A stretch of 64,000 bases of DNA, taken from contig CM022675.1 in NCBI GenBank assembly GCA_012295275.1, forward strand, positions 12,267,753 to 12,331,752. Direction: 5' to 3'. The notes under the pieces were generated by a model, which worked only from the letters and a program-made list of their open reading frames with translations, was not told the origin of the DNA and searched no databases. Below are positions 1 to 12,814 of this stretch, in pieces (the first letter of the stretch is position 1; every line of letters starts with the position of its first letter). Source of the stretch: Chrysomallon squamiferum (Eukaryota > Mollusca > Gastropoda > Neomphalida > Peltospiridae). Made by a program: the position numbers and the translations under genes.

Positions 1-54
1 TCATTTATATTTTTCTTATTCTAGTTATTATTATTATTTATTATTATTATTAAC

Positions 55-1058
55 AGTCAGTAGTAATAGTAGACAGTATTAAGAACAGTAGTAGTAGTAG
101 TATTCACTAGTAGTAGTAGTAGTAAGTAGTAATAGTAGCAGTCAGTAGTAGTAGTAGTATTCACTAGTAATAGTAATAGTAAGTAGTAATAGTAGAAGTC
201 AGTAGTAGTATTCACTAGTAATAGTAAGTAGTTACAGTAGCAGTCAGTACTAGTAGTAGTATTCACTAGTAATAGTAATAGTTAGTAGTAATAGTAGCAG
301 TCAGTAGTAGTAGTAGTATTCACTAGTAATAGTAGTAGTAAGTAGTTATAGTAGAAGTCAGTAGTAGTAGTAGTATTCACTAGTAATAGTAGTAGTAAGT
401 AGTTACAGTAGCAGTCAGTACTAGCAGTAGTATTCACTAGTAATAGTAGTAGTAAGTAGTTATAGTAGAAGTCAGTACTAGTAGTAGTATTCACTAGTAA
501 TAGTAGTAGTAAGTAGTTACAGTAGCAGTCAGTACTAGTAGTAGTATTCACTAGTAATAGTAGTAGTAAGTAGTTACAGTAGCAGTCAGTACTAGTAGTA
601 GTATTCACTAGTAATAGTAGTAGTAAGTAGTTATAGTAGAAGTCAGTAGTAGTAGTAGTATTCACTAGTAGTAGTAGTAGTAAGTAGTAATAGTAGCAGT
701 CAGTAGTAGTAGTAGTATTCACTAGTAGTAGTAGTAGTAAGTAGTTACAGTAGCAGTCAGTACTAGTAGTAGTATTCACTAGTAATAGTAGTGGTAAGTA
801 GTTATAGTAGAAGTCAGTAGTAGTAGTATTCACTAGTAATAGTAGTAGTAAGTAGTTATAGTAGAAGTCAGCAGTAGTAGTAGTATTCACTAGTAGTAGT
901 AGTAGTAAGTAGTAATAGTAGCAGTCAGTAGTAGTAGTAGTATTCACTAGTAATAGTAGTAGTAAGTAGTTATAGTAGAAGTCAGTAGTAGTAGTAGTAT
1001 TCACTAGTAATAGTAGTAGTAAGTAGTTACAGTAGCAGTCAGTATTATTAGTACTATT
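55..1058. repeat. 57-bp AGT-rich minisatellite, about 17 copies
   Basis: Imperfect units built of AGT triplets with a fixed TATTCACTAG anchor and either CAGTAGCAGTCAGT or TATAGTAGAAGTCAGT. Because 57 is 19 codons, the minus strand reads as a 19-residue periodic open frame (LVNTTTTTD...). I regard that as a by-product, since it has no start context and no exon-like composition. Confidence 0.9.
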
Positions 1059-1585
1059 TATCGGTAGTAATAATAGAAATCAGTAGTGGAAGTAGCAGTA
1101 CTAGAAGTAGGGGTATATGTAGTAGTAGTAGTAGGTATCATAATGATCCAGATATTTGGATATCGATCTAAAGAACTCCCACATCCAGAGTTAGCAACAA
1201 ATACTCTATAATTTGATCTTTAACATAAATTCTACTGGAGACTGTTGATCGCTTAAGTTAGGACATGCAGCATCTGGGACGTAATATTGACCAATCGCTG
1301 AAAAGGGTAAAGACTTATAAGCCAAAGACATCTGGTACGATGTGTCAATTTCTGTTTTACCTGTCAGACGAGTAAAGCAACTCGTCAAAAGTCTGATTAT
1401 TCCGACCTTCATTTCATATGAGGTAAGTTTTTGTTTTAATACACTTCAATCAGGTCACGCCCCGTTAGAGAGATGAGCTATTTGTCATTGTGTATTTCCA
1501 CATATTACGGATTTTATTTTTATTATTATTTTTTTTTTATAAACCGGGGAGAAAAAGAGTTGTGAAAAAAAGTTTGTGAAAATGA

Positions 1586-1630
<45 letters not shown>

Positions 1631-2983
1631 GAAGCGACGTTGTTTTAAAGAAAATTTAACTTGATGATGAAATTGAGGATTATGTTTAAGGTAAGGAATA
1701 TTTTAAATGACGTCGTTATGAAGATATGGGATATGTTTCTTCCATTATTTATTAGTTTATTATTTATTTAAATATATATATATAAACATACACATAAAGG
1801 TTTGGAGTGTAAGTGTGAAAGTTATAATGTTAACAAATATGAAAGTGGAAAGATTTCGCACAATTTACATCTTATCTGTGTCTTGAAAAATTATCATGTG
1901 AAACACCAAACAGACATTCCTGTACTTATTACTTATATAGTTTAGTTTCACACTTAAACAACAACCCTCCAGTTAAGAAAATAATAACAATTAAGATGAT
2001 GATGATGATGATAATAATAATAATAATAAACAAATAAAATAAAATAATATTAAAGAAATACAAAATAATAAGTGTAAAATAAAACATTTGATGAACAATA
2101 AACTAAATAAAAATAAACACACAAACAAGAACAATACGAAAATAATAAATAAATATATCTTTATACATTAAAGAATGTCATACATTTTATTACAATGTAG
2201 GAAATAATACATTTTACAACATTATATGAAATATTCCATCATAGGCTATAATATTATAGTACACCACAGGAAATATTTTATTACATTATTTCATTACATT
2301 GTAGGATACAGCATTTTAATATATCATTTTATTGCGTTACAGGATATAACAGGATACATAATGTATTTTAGTACATTACAGAAAATAATATATTTTATTG
2401 CATTATTGCATAAAGATATATATTATTTTATTACGTAACAGAATTTTTACATTTCTAGAATATAATACATTTTAGTACCTAGTAGAATATATTTTACTAT
2501 ATTTATAGGATATATATATATATTTAGAACATGTAATATATTTTGATTTATTAACGGATATCTAGAAGTTCTTGATTGGACAGTGGGTATAGTTAAAAGT
2601 GGTTAAAGGTTTTCCTAAGAATGAATCAAAATATTTCAGGGTGAATGAAAATAGAATAGAAAATGCCAAAGAAATGATACCTGTAGATAAAACGATTACT
2701 ATTTTAGCAAAGATTTCAAAAACACGGCTTTGCTTTTCAATTACATCACGAAATATTACAGTGTAATATGCTAACAAAAAAGGAAAATTCGATACATACT
2801 AAATTGTTATGACATAATTCAACGGTAACAGATTTTACTCGACATAGTGCAGAACACTGTATGATTCGTACAACAGTGGTGTTAATATTGTCACATGTGT
2901 AACACAAGCAACATTAAACCGAGCTGAAAAGTCATTTATTTATTAATATAGCGATCGACGTTGTTATAAAATACTGTTCAAAT

Positions 2984-2986
<3 letters not shown>
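1059..2986. other. Intergenic, no gene seen; AT-rich with diverged short repeats
   Basis: Contains a poly(A) run (about 1599-1628), an ATG/ATA run near 1996-2028, and between 2165 and 2480 loosely repeated words of the type TACATTTTATTACATTACAG spaced 25-60 bp apart. Open frames here are under 75 codons and show no recognisable domain. Confidence 0.6.

Positions 2987-3046
<60 letters not shown>
2987..3046. repeat. (GA)n microsatellite
   Basis: Thirty uninterrupted GA dinucleotides in AT-rich sequence. Nothing gene-like is seen from here to 3750, apart from a short TACA/TA run at 3118-3152. Confidence 0.95.
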
Positions 3047-3051
<5 letters not shown>

Positions 3052-3758
3052 AATTTATAAAATAAACCTTTTCTGATATATAAAATATTAAGTCCAGATA
3101 ATTGGTCCGGTACCTGTACATACATACATACATACATATATATATATATATATTTAATATCTGCGTCACATTACTTTTAGCCGAATTGTTTCGATGTTTT
3201 TCTTAGGTATCATTTAACTTATTATATACTGAACGCACTTGCAGTCAACGTGATTAAATCAGGCGATATATTTCACCAAACGGTACTGTCATCGACAGAA
3301 GGCTGTGTACGTTGTGTTCACGAGCAAATTCATATTTCCTGCTCTTTTGAGTATCTTGGTGGATTATTTTCGAGATTCTGTCCTATTAAGTTGATATAAA
3401 AACTGATGTTCAATAAACAATTGTGGTTTGGAAAAGAGGATGTATAGAGTAAAAAATACGTCATTTTATGTCCTGCACATGCGCAGTTTCAAACATCCAC
3501 GGAGAGTCCTAGTACCACACGACAGTGAATAAATGGGACTGACTTTTAATCAAATATTATTAAGTGATACAAAAGAATTATTTATAAATCATACAAACTA
3601 CAGTATTCTATCATGCTGTATGTCACCATAAGGATATAAGAATAAATTTTACTGCATAGTAATTTTGTTTTATTTTCGAATCGCAGTTGATTAAAACCGT
3701 TATGATGATGAATATGATGACGACGATCACAACAAAAATAACAGCAACAAAGACAATT

Positions 3759-3765
3759 ACTACTG

Positions 3766-3812
<47 letters not shown>

Positions 3813-3815
3813 GAC

Positions 3816-3895
<80 letters not shown>

Positions 3896-3907
3896 CAATA
3901 ATAATAA
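3759..3907. repeat. (ACT)n(AAT)n compound microsatellite
   Basis: About 17 ACT triplets run into about 30 AAT triplets. Homopolymer open frames on both strands (poly-Thr/Asn, poly-Leu/Val) are artefacts of the repeat. Confidence 0.95.
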
Positions 3908-4120
3908 AGGTAATTTCGCCTTCATGTCACTGTTTTCAGTGTCCGCAAGAGGTTTTGCTTGGTTAAATTTACAACTGTATTTTTAAAATATTTTTAAATA
4001 CTGCTACTGCCACTACTGCTACTATTATTACTACCATCACCACTACCACAACTACTACTACTACCATCACCTTTACCATTGTTACTTCCACAACTAGTAC
4101 CTGTATGCTTACAACTACTG

Positions 4121-4175
<55 letters not shown>

Positions 4176-4352
4176 ATATGTATGTATGTTTATATATATA
4201 TATATGTGTGTGTGTGTGTATATGTATGTATGTTTATATATATATGTACGTGTGTGTGTTTTTATATATGTATGTGTATATGTATGTATGTATATGTGTG
4301 TATGTATGTATATGATGTATGTATGTATAAGTATGTATGTATGTGTGTGTAT
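4121..4352. repeat. (TA)n(TG)n(TATG)n compound microsatellite
   Basis: A TA run, then blocks of TG alternating with TATG and TATA, with one roughly 55-bp duplicated block. Between 4680 and 5600 there is only unique AT-rich sequence with a short CATA/TA run at 5253-5300. Confidence 0.9.
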
Positions 4353-4429
4353 TTAACACTATATACATTTATTTATGTCATATATAGCGTACCGATTTGA
4401 AAGGAGATTTAAGAGAAGAATTTACTCAC

Positions 4430-4675
4430 TTTCTCTGAATCACGAACATCTGGTCACTAGAAAGACGACGGACACGTCGTTCACAACGTCGCGACAGCTC
4501 TAACGTCCGACTTCCGGACACAGTCTGTGTCCTTGTAGCTTTATTGATGACCACTGGTCAATTATGTTGCTGAATTAAGATTAACTTTTAATAATTCACT
4601 TAGCAGTCGGCTGTCAACGGGAACAAGAGAGAATTGTAGCATCTGTTTTGTGAATAGAAGCTGAAGCTTTCCCAG
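4430..4675 (+). other. Possible distal non-coding 5' exon
   Basis: A GC-richer island (several ACGTC-containing words, no long open frame) that ends TTTCCCAG followed by GTATGT at 4676, a good donor. If it belongs to the mosaic gene it would splice across 12.6 kb to 17298. Equally it may be unrelated unique sequence. Confidence 0.15.
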
Positions 4676-5254
4676 GTATGTAGTAACTCGTAAACTCCGT
4701 GTACTAGTGTGTTAGGTTAGAAAAAACTACTGTAAGCTGCTGTAACGAGACTGGAAAATTCATATAAAATATAGCGATTAAGCAGTACTATAAGACTTTC
4801 TTTGGTTAAAAACAATATTTTTTCCTGTTTTTATTTTCCTTTGATATGTTAGGACAATACTGGTGACATTTTGTAAGTAACAGTTATGGTTATTTTAAAA
4901 AAATGATTGGTGAATGATAGGAAGCTCTAAATATTTTGCATGGAAACTGTAATTAAAACCTTACTTACACCGCAATGTTATCTTATGACAGAAGTTTCTT
5001 ATATTGTCAGAAAGAAAAGAAGGAAATGTTTCATTTATTGACACATTCAGTGCATTTTATTAACAATTACTTGGTCCATAACTGAACTGTGCATGTCCAG
5101 TAATTAATATGTGATTGTAACTATGTCTTAACCACCTACATTTACTTCTTTCGTTCACATGTGAATTATATTTTCAGCTTCCATTTTAATATTATCTTGT
5201 GCTCACATTTTCTCCTATTTATATATACACATGCTTTTATACAGGTATACGTAT

Positions 5255-5300
<46 letters not shown>

Positions 5301-5610
5301 TATTTATTTTTACATTTATAAACATTATACAGAAACTGTCATTAATTATGTTTTAGTAAAGAAGAAGTAGAAACAGAACAGTAACAATAACAATAATACT
5401 TTGAGTATTATCTGGTCTTATTTCACGTCTTGTAAATGTCTGAGTTTGTTTATTTTATGCGTGTTTGTATGTCTATGTGAGTCTAGTACTTTAGCGCATT
5501 GTAATATAATTACGCAGTCTTATAACATCTCAATTTGTTAAAGATCGATAGTGATTTTATGAATTTCTTTATTATTTAAAGTTATTTCACACATTTATAT
5601 TGTGATATTA

Positions 5611-5746
5611 TTTTCACGTAATGCACGATGTCATACATGCTTTTATGTTCTTGTAACGTACACTGTCAAACACGATTTTCTGTTTTCTTGTAACGTACCC
5701 TGTCATCACGTTTTTCTGTTTTCTTGTAACGTACGTTGTCACATTT
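5611..5746. repeat. AACGTAC-bearing minisatellite, first cluster (about 4 units)
   Basis: Units of roughly 33-36 bp of the form TTTTCTGTTTTCTTGTAACG followed by TAC(C/G)(C/T)TGTCA. The same unit recurs at 14251-14586. A short TC run follows at 5785-5802. Confidence 0.75.
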
Positions 5747-5802
5747 TACTAAAAATTCCTCCCTCTCTTATTTTCTGCCATACCTCTCTCTCTCTCTCTC
5801 TC

Positions 5803-8685
5803 AGAATTTAGCCAATAGCGATCAGTTTCAGTCAGCGTGATAAAAACGCGCATGATATGTTTACTTTAGTCTTTTCATTCTCGCTACATTTGATGTTTTG
5901 TTGGTGACAGCACGTGTAGCATTATGTTCCGTCAACGTGTGCACTGGTCTCTTTCTGGCTGCTGTCGAGTTCTGTGTTTATAGTGGACATCTAATCCCTC
6001 TCTACTCACCAACGAGCTAATAGTATATCAGTGTATTATTAATATGAACTGATGCTTAATGAACGAGTATTACATAATAAATAAATAAAAAAAGAAAGAA
6101 AGAAAGAAAGAAATAAGTTTTTCGAAAATAATAATGATGTTCATCATATTTTATATTATCTTAATGTTGTAATATAATAATTTATTTTGTTATTTTCTAT
6201 GAATTATACAATAAAGGAAAGTTGGAAATATATACGTTATATTATTAATACAACAGCATAATAATATCTTTTAAAATTACTAAAATATCACAATGATGAT
6301 GATGTCGATTATGAAAGCGATAATATAAATGTTAAAAATAGCAAAATTAATAACAACAACAACAAAAAACTATTATCATAATTATCATCAACATCATCAT
6401 TATACTTATCATCTGACAGAGTAATGAAAATGATCCTATAGGAGAAAGCCTTATCAAAAATTTATATACACGTGTTGCAGTGCGGTTGATAGTAGTTAAA
6501 GGTCAAGGTCTTTAAAAATTAATTCACTTTATCGACTTTAATTGTAAATGAATCGAAGATGGCAGCAGAGAAAAACAATAGCTGCTTTCGCATGTTGATA
6601 TTACACCAGTATAACCAGTAATCTTTAAATAATCAGGAAAAAACAACAACCCAGTTTTAAAAATAATATATTTACTATATAGTCATAAATAATATAAAAG
6701 ATAAATGAATCATAAACAGAATAAAAAACATGAAATTAAAATATATGCTTCACACACACTTTAACACACAGACACACACACACACACACATACACATACA
6801 CATACATACATGTTTTATTAGTAGTATCAGTAGACACCCACGTGCATATATGTGTGTGTGTGTGTGTGAAGACAAATGTGTAAGTCTTTGAACTAATTGA
6901 TATTATATTTTCAAAGGCCACTGAATACTTTCTGAACTAATTCATCTTTTGAAATTCCAGTTTAGTTTACAATATCGCAAGCTATTCGCAGGAATATTGT
7001 AGAGTCCTTGTTTGGCAAATACCAATGGGAAACAGCTCAGTATATCAAGTTCAATGAATGTTTAAAGGGTTTTAACTTTGTAATTCTACACATTTCACAT
7101 TGTTTAACTTATGCACGAATCTAGTCCCCAGTAAGTAACACTTCTACAGGATTATACAAAATTACTACATGTTACTACATGATCAAACAAGACTCTTCTG
7201 ATAACAAAGCTGTCAGTGGTGAAGTTAGCTCATGTCTGGACAAAGAATTCACTCGTAAAAACTTGCCAAAACTAATTACTACAATAAAAACAAAGCTTCT
7301 TGCCGTTAAAAGAAACCCATATCAGGTAACAGTGCAGTAAGGTGCGCTTTTCAGAACATCCAGTTTTCTGTCGACTGGGATGCGTCTATTTCATGTCCTC
7401 TTGCTTAGAGGAAGACGATTAACTGCGCTGATATCCACCGAGTTCCACGGTTTGAGGTTTTTGTACACAAAATGCACAGAGTGCTCGCTTTTCACACACA
7501 GACTGCAATGAACTGCCCGTGATATCTCGAAATGGTGACGGACAAGTTGAGTTTTGACGCCTCCACTAAGAGAGAAAGAGATCAAATATAAACATGGATT
7601 TTTAAAGAAGAATAAAGTGGCAGTTTTATTACACCCTAGAATAACCCCGATATCAGTACCTTTGAAAATACTTGTATTATACTGAATGAAAAAATATCGT
7701 TATATGAACCTATTTAAAAATGAGCTCTGGATATTACAAGACATTAATACACAGTTTTAAAATAGTGTTTGACCTCGTCGTCATTTCGTAACAACATCCT
7801 GAGATAAAACAATAGACATAACCACACCAAATAATGTTATAGTCTGTCCTTTATATTCACTAACCTAGGATTTGATTAAGTTAGCTTGTTAATCACCCAT
7901 GCTTTGCGATAAACAGGCAATTTCGAAAGAAGGAATAAATCTTTGACAACTCAATACAGTTTAATACAGAATGTTTTTTTTTGTTGTTTTTTTCTTTATC
8001 TGTCGCACGGGTTTTCTTTTTAGTAATCATATCAGAGATGAAAGTGTGACATTAGCGCAGAAGATGCTCTTTTTGGTTTGCAGCAAGCCATCTTTTTCAT
8101 CTTAAGTTTAACGGACAAAAGTAAATTACTCATGGAGCAGTGACAAGAACGGTAAATTATTTTTCATCCAACGTATGTTAAAAAGTCATTCACCAGGGGC
8201 ATTACTTCGAGCCATGGCAAGAAAGGTAAACTGCGTAGCGCGCTTAGAGGGAAATGTATTTTGTTCACCATATCTACTCGGTCCAGCATTCTAGCCGCGA
8301 AGTACTGTTGTATTCTTAAAGGGGCTGATAACAAAACGACAAGGAATAAGAATGAATGATAGGTAATACAAAAATAAAAAATAAAAACAACATAGATACA
8401 ATATCAGCGATTACGTTGTTTTTTTATCAGTTTTTTTGTTGTTGTGATGTAGATACACAAAACAAAGACAGACACGTCTCAAGGCTACTCTGATTTAATT
8501 CTGCAATTTAAAATTAATAAAATATCAGGTGGGAAGCTGTAAAAATGTCTCCAGCACCATATGGTGAAATATTAAATATCTGCATATTAAAAATTGTTTG
8601 AGAAAAAAAAAAAAAAAATTTACACTTAATTATTTAATATAGAAGAAATAAAATAAGCCAAACATTTGGATATACTCTTTTATTT

Positions 8686-8722
<37 letters not shown>

Positions 8723-8988
8723 TTATTATTTTTGATGTTCTTTGTTTACAAAGAGAAACACTCATATCAAGGAAAAGCTTAACAAGTTTAAATACATCAT
8801 AGTTATTATAGTCAGCATCACCAACGTCAATAACAATAATAATAATAATAATTTATAATCATCATCATCATCATTATTATATTATTATTATTATAAGAAA
8901 GAGAAAAACAATAATAAGTAAAAGCCAAGAACAAACATGGTTATAAATAGTATATATCTTCATATAATCTATTTAAAAGCAATCATAA

Positions 8989-9042
<54 letters not shown>

Positions 9043-9148
9043 TAATAATAATAATAATAACAATAAAAGTTTAATAATAATAATAATAATTTGTAGAGGG
9101 AGTGTAAAGTAATAGAAATATGGCTCTAGGTCGACAAACAACTCATAT
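5803..9148. other. Intergenic, no gene seen; simple repeats only
   Basis: AT-rich sequence with (AAAG)n at 6092-6112, CA and TG runs at 6766-6870, T/A homopolymers near 7975 and 8605, (TTTA)n at 8686-8720 and (AAT)n at 8990-9060. The longest open frame is about 64 codons without recognisable features. Confidence 0.6.
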
Positions 9149-11680
9149 AGGACACAGTAGGTACAGTGGGTACTCTAGGGTAGGGTACACTGGTACTCTA
9201 GAGTAGGAGACAGTGGGTACTCTAGAGTAGGGTACAGTGGGTACTCTAGAGTAGGGTACAGTGGGTACACTAGAGTAGGCACAGTGGGTACTCTAGAGTA
9301 GGATACAGTGCCCTACTCTAGAGTAGGACACAGTGGGTACTCTAGGGTAGGGTACAGTGGGTACTCTAGAGTAGGGCACAGTGGGTACTCTAGAGTAGGA
9401 TACAGTGCCCTACTCTAGAGTAGGACACAGTGGGTACTCTAGAGTAGGACACAGTGGGTACACAGTAGGGGGACACTGGGTACTCTAGACACAGTGGGTA
9501 GGCTCAGTGGGAACTCTAGAGAGGACACAGTGGGATACAGTGCCCTACTCTAGAGTAGGACACAGTGGGTACTCTAGAGTTGGCACAGTGGGAACTCTAG
9601 AGTAGGACACAGTGGGTACTCTAGAGTAGGATACAGTGCCCTACTCTAGAGTAGGCACAGTGGGTACTCTAGAGTAGGCACAGTGGGTACTCTAGAGTAT
9701 GACACAGTGGGCACTCTAGAGTAGGAGACAGTGGGTACTCTAGAGTAGGACACATAGTGGGTACTCTAGAGTAGGATACAGTGCCCTACTCTAGAGTAGG
9801 TACAGTGGGTACTCTAGAGTAGGCACAGTGGGTACTCTAGGGTAGGGTACACTGGGTACTCTAGAGTAGGAGACAGTGGGTACTCTAGAGTAGGTACAGT
9901 GGGTACTCTAGAGTAGGGTACAGTGGGTACTCTAGAGTTGGCACAGTGGGTACAGTGGGAGACACTCTCTAGAGTAGGACACAGTGGTTACTCTAGAGTA
10001 GGACAGTGGACACAGGTACTCTAGAGTTGGACACAGTGGGTACTCTAGAGTAGGATACAGTGGGTACTCTAGAGTAGGACACAGTGGGTACTCTAGAGTA
10101 GGACACAGTGGGTACTCTAGAGTAGGGTACACTGGGTACTCTAGAGTAGGACACAGTGGGTACTCTAGAGTAGGACACAGTGGGTACTCTAGAGTAGGAC
10201 ACAGTGGGTACTCTAGAGTAGGGCACAGTGGGTACTCTAGAGTTGGCACAGTGGTTACTCTAGAGTAGGACACAGTGGTTACTCTAGAGTAGGGACACAG
10301 TGGTTACTCTAGAGTAGGGACACAGTGGTTACTCTAGAGTAGGACACAGTGGGTACTCTAGAGTAGGACACAGTGGGTACTCTAGAGTAGAGTACAGTGG
10401 GTACTCTAGGGTAGGGTACACTGGATACTCTAGAGTAGGCACAGTGGGTACTCTAGAGTAGGACACAATGGGTACTTTAGAGTAGGGCAATGTGTGTAAT
10501 CTAGAGTAGGACACATTGGTTACTCTAGAGTAGGATAGAGTAGGTACTCTAGAGTAGGACACAGTGGGTACTCTAGAGTAGGATATAGTGGGTACTCTAG
10601 AGTAGGATACAGTGGGTACTCTAGAGTAGGACACACTGGGTACTCTAGAGTAGGACACAGTGGGTACTCTAGAGTAGGACACAGTGGGTACTCTAGAGTA
10701 GGGCACAGTGGGTACTCTAGAGTTGGCACAGTGGTTACTCTAGAGTAGGACACAGTGGTTACTCTAGAGTAGGACACAGTGGTTACTCTAGAGTAGGGAA
10801 CAGTGGTTACTCTAGAGTAGGACACAGTGGGTACTCTAGAGTAGGACACAGTGGGTACTCTAGAGTAGAGTACAGTGGGTACTCTAGGGTAGGGTACACT
10901 GGATACTCTAGAGTAGGCACAGTGGGTACTCTAGAGTAGGATACAGTGCCCTACTCTAGAGTAGGTACAGTGGGTACTCTAGGGTAGGGTACACTGGTAC
11001 TCTAGAGTAGGGTACAGTGAGTACACTAGAGTAGGCACAGTGGGTACTCTAGAGTAGGAGACAGTGGGTACTCTAGAGTAGGACACATAGTGGGTACTCT
11101 AGAGTAGGTAAAGTGGGTACTCTAGAGTAGGACACAGTGGGTACTCTAGAGTAGGACACAATGGGTACTTTAGAGTAGAGCAATGTGTGTAATCTAGAGT
11201 AGGACACATTGGTTACTCTAGAGTAGGATAGAGTAGGTACTCTAGAGTAGGACACAGTGGGTACTCTAGAGTAGGATACAGTGGGTACTCTAGAGTAGGA
11301 CACATTGGGTACTCTAGAGTAGGATACAGTGGGTACTCTAGAGTAGGCACAGTGGGTACTATAGAGTAGGGTACACTGGGTACTCTAGAGTAGGAGACAG
11401 TGGGTACTCTAGAGTAGGACACAGTGGGTACTCTAGAGTAGGGTACACTGTGTACTCTAGAGTAGGAGACAGTGGGTACTCTAGAGTAGGAGACAGTGGG
11501 TACTCTAGAGTAGGGTACACTGGGTACTCTAGAGTAGGACACAGTGGGTACTCTAGAGTAGGGTACACTGGGTACTCTAGAGTAGGACACAGTGGGTACT
11601 CTAGAGTAGGGTACACTGGGTACTCTAGAGTAGGGTACACTGGGTACTCTAGAGTTAGAGACAGTGGGTACTCTAGAGTA
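9149..11680. repeat. 24-bp palindromic satellite, about 105 copies
   Basis: Consensus unit GTGGGTACTCTAGAGTAGGA plus CACA. Almost every unit contains the perfect 12-bp palindrome TACTCTAGAGTA, and some variants extend it to the 16-bp CCTACTCTAGAGTAGG. Higher-order copying is visible: a block with ACAATGGGTACTTTAGAGTA and CAATGTGTGTAATCTAGAGT occurs at about 10465-10560 and again at about 11155-11250. Open frames across it (SYSRVPTV or PTLEYPLC periods) exist only because the unit is a multiple of three. Confidence 0.95.
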
Positions 11681-12697
11681 ATTTCAAATTTGAATGGGAT
11701 ATTTCTTTTTCATTTTTTACAAATTGTGTTGCGGAATTCATTATCTTCTCGTCTTCTTTAAATTTTGTTGCGCAGTGCAAGACATTGATAACATTTACCA
11801 AGAGCAGTGTGGAACTGGTTGCTTCCATTTCGTTTTTATATGTATTGTGTTGCAGAATCCAAGACTGTTGATAAACTTTTTTTTAACCCTTTTGAGCTGG
11901 GTATAATATTTTCTACGACACTGACAATTTAGGAAATATTATTCCTATTTATTATTGCTACATTTTCTTTTAATAATATATTTGTCAGATAAGAATATCA
12001 TGGACTTAAGTTGTTGGTACAGCTATAACAAACTTACAAAACGTATTTTTCATGCAGTGAAGTTTAGCTATTAATAACGTAACTGTTTTAATCTATTCCC
12101 AGTGACCACACGTTTTTAATAAATGTAAAAGAAAGGCAAAAAACCTAATCAAAACCCCGAAAACATGTGACCCCAAACTACGATATTGATTTCACAAAAT
12201 CCCTTTGACAAATAATCAAATCTAATTTGGAAATTTTAATAGAAATACATAATCAATTTTACGTGGAGAACAGGGGTATAAAATCACAAACAGCTACGCA
12301 TTATCCAATATAGGAATGTGTTGAGTTACGTTCAGCTCGGTCTCTAAGCTCGTATTTAAAATTTATACATGCCTTTATTATATCTTCAGTTCGATCCAGT
12401 TGTTATATTGACATGTTTTAATTTAGCATTCTTCTGTAACGTGATAACTGTTGAAAAACTCAGAAGCTATGAATCATCAGAGTATTCTGTTCAAAATGTA
12501 TTTGAGAATATTGCTTATATAAGCATATTTATTTCATAACGATAAAACAGTTGCTGCAGTTTTTTCTTGCTCCGTTCAAGGGCGCAAATGTTAGACATCA
12601 TGAGGTAGCCACAGAATTGAGATTTGTTACTTTTAGAAAATTATTATTTAAGAATCAGCCAAATGAACTACACTCGCTACTTCTTTTAAGTAATTTC
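11681..12697. other. Intergenic, no gene seen
   Basis: Unique AT-rich sequence after the satellite. No coherent open frame over 70 codons and no repeat array. Confidence 0.5.
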
Positions 12698-12814
12698 CTG
12701 ATTTCGGAAAATCCAGGCTGAAATCTTGGAAATATAAAAATATTCCCGAATGTCCCCAACATTCGGGAATATTTTTATATTTCCCAGATTTCAGCCTGGA
12801 TTTTCCGAAATCAG
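12698..12814. repeat. Near-perfect 117-bp hairpin (56-bp arms, 5-bp loop)
   Basis: Arms 12698-12753 and 12759-12814 are reverse complements with a single mismatch, and the loop is CCCCA. Arm landmarks are CTGATTTCGGAAAATCC at the outer end and ATTCCCGAATGT at the loop. Candidate explanations are a foldback/MITE-like element, a recent inverted duplication, or a source of double-stranded RNA. No target-site duplication stands out. Confidence 0.9.

Noticed and set aside
57-1004. Minus-strand periodic 19-residue open frames (LVNTTTTTD...).
   Set aside because: A consequence of a 57-bp repeat unit (19 codons); low-complexity, no start context, no splice or promoter support.
9149-11680. CRISPR-like regular spacing in the satellite.
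   Set aside because: No unique spacers between repeats; it is a head-to-tail eukaryotic tandem repeat.
9932-11761. Periodic open frames (SYSRVPTV and PTLEYPLC on minus, YSRVGDSG on plus) across the 24-bp satellite.
   Set aside because: The unit length is a multiple of three, so several frames on both strands stay open; this is not coding evidence.
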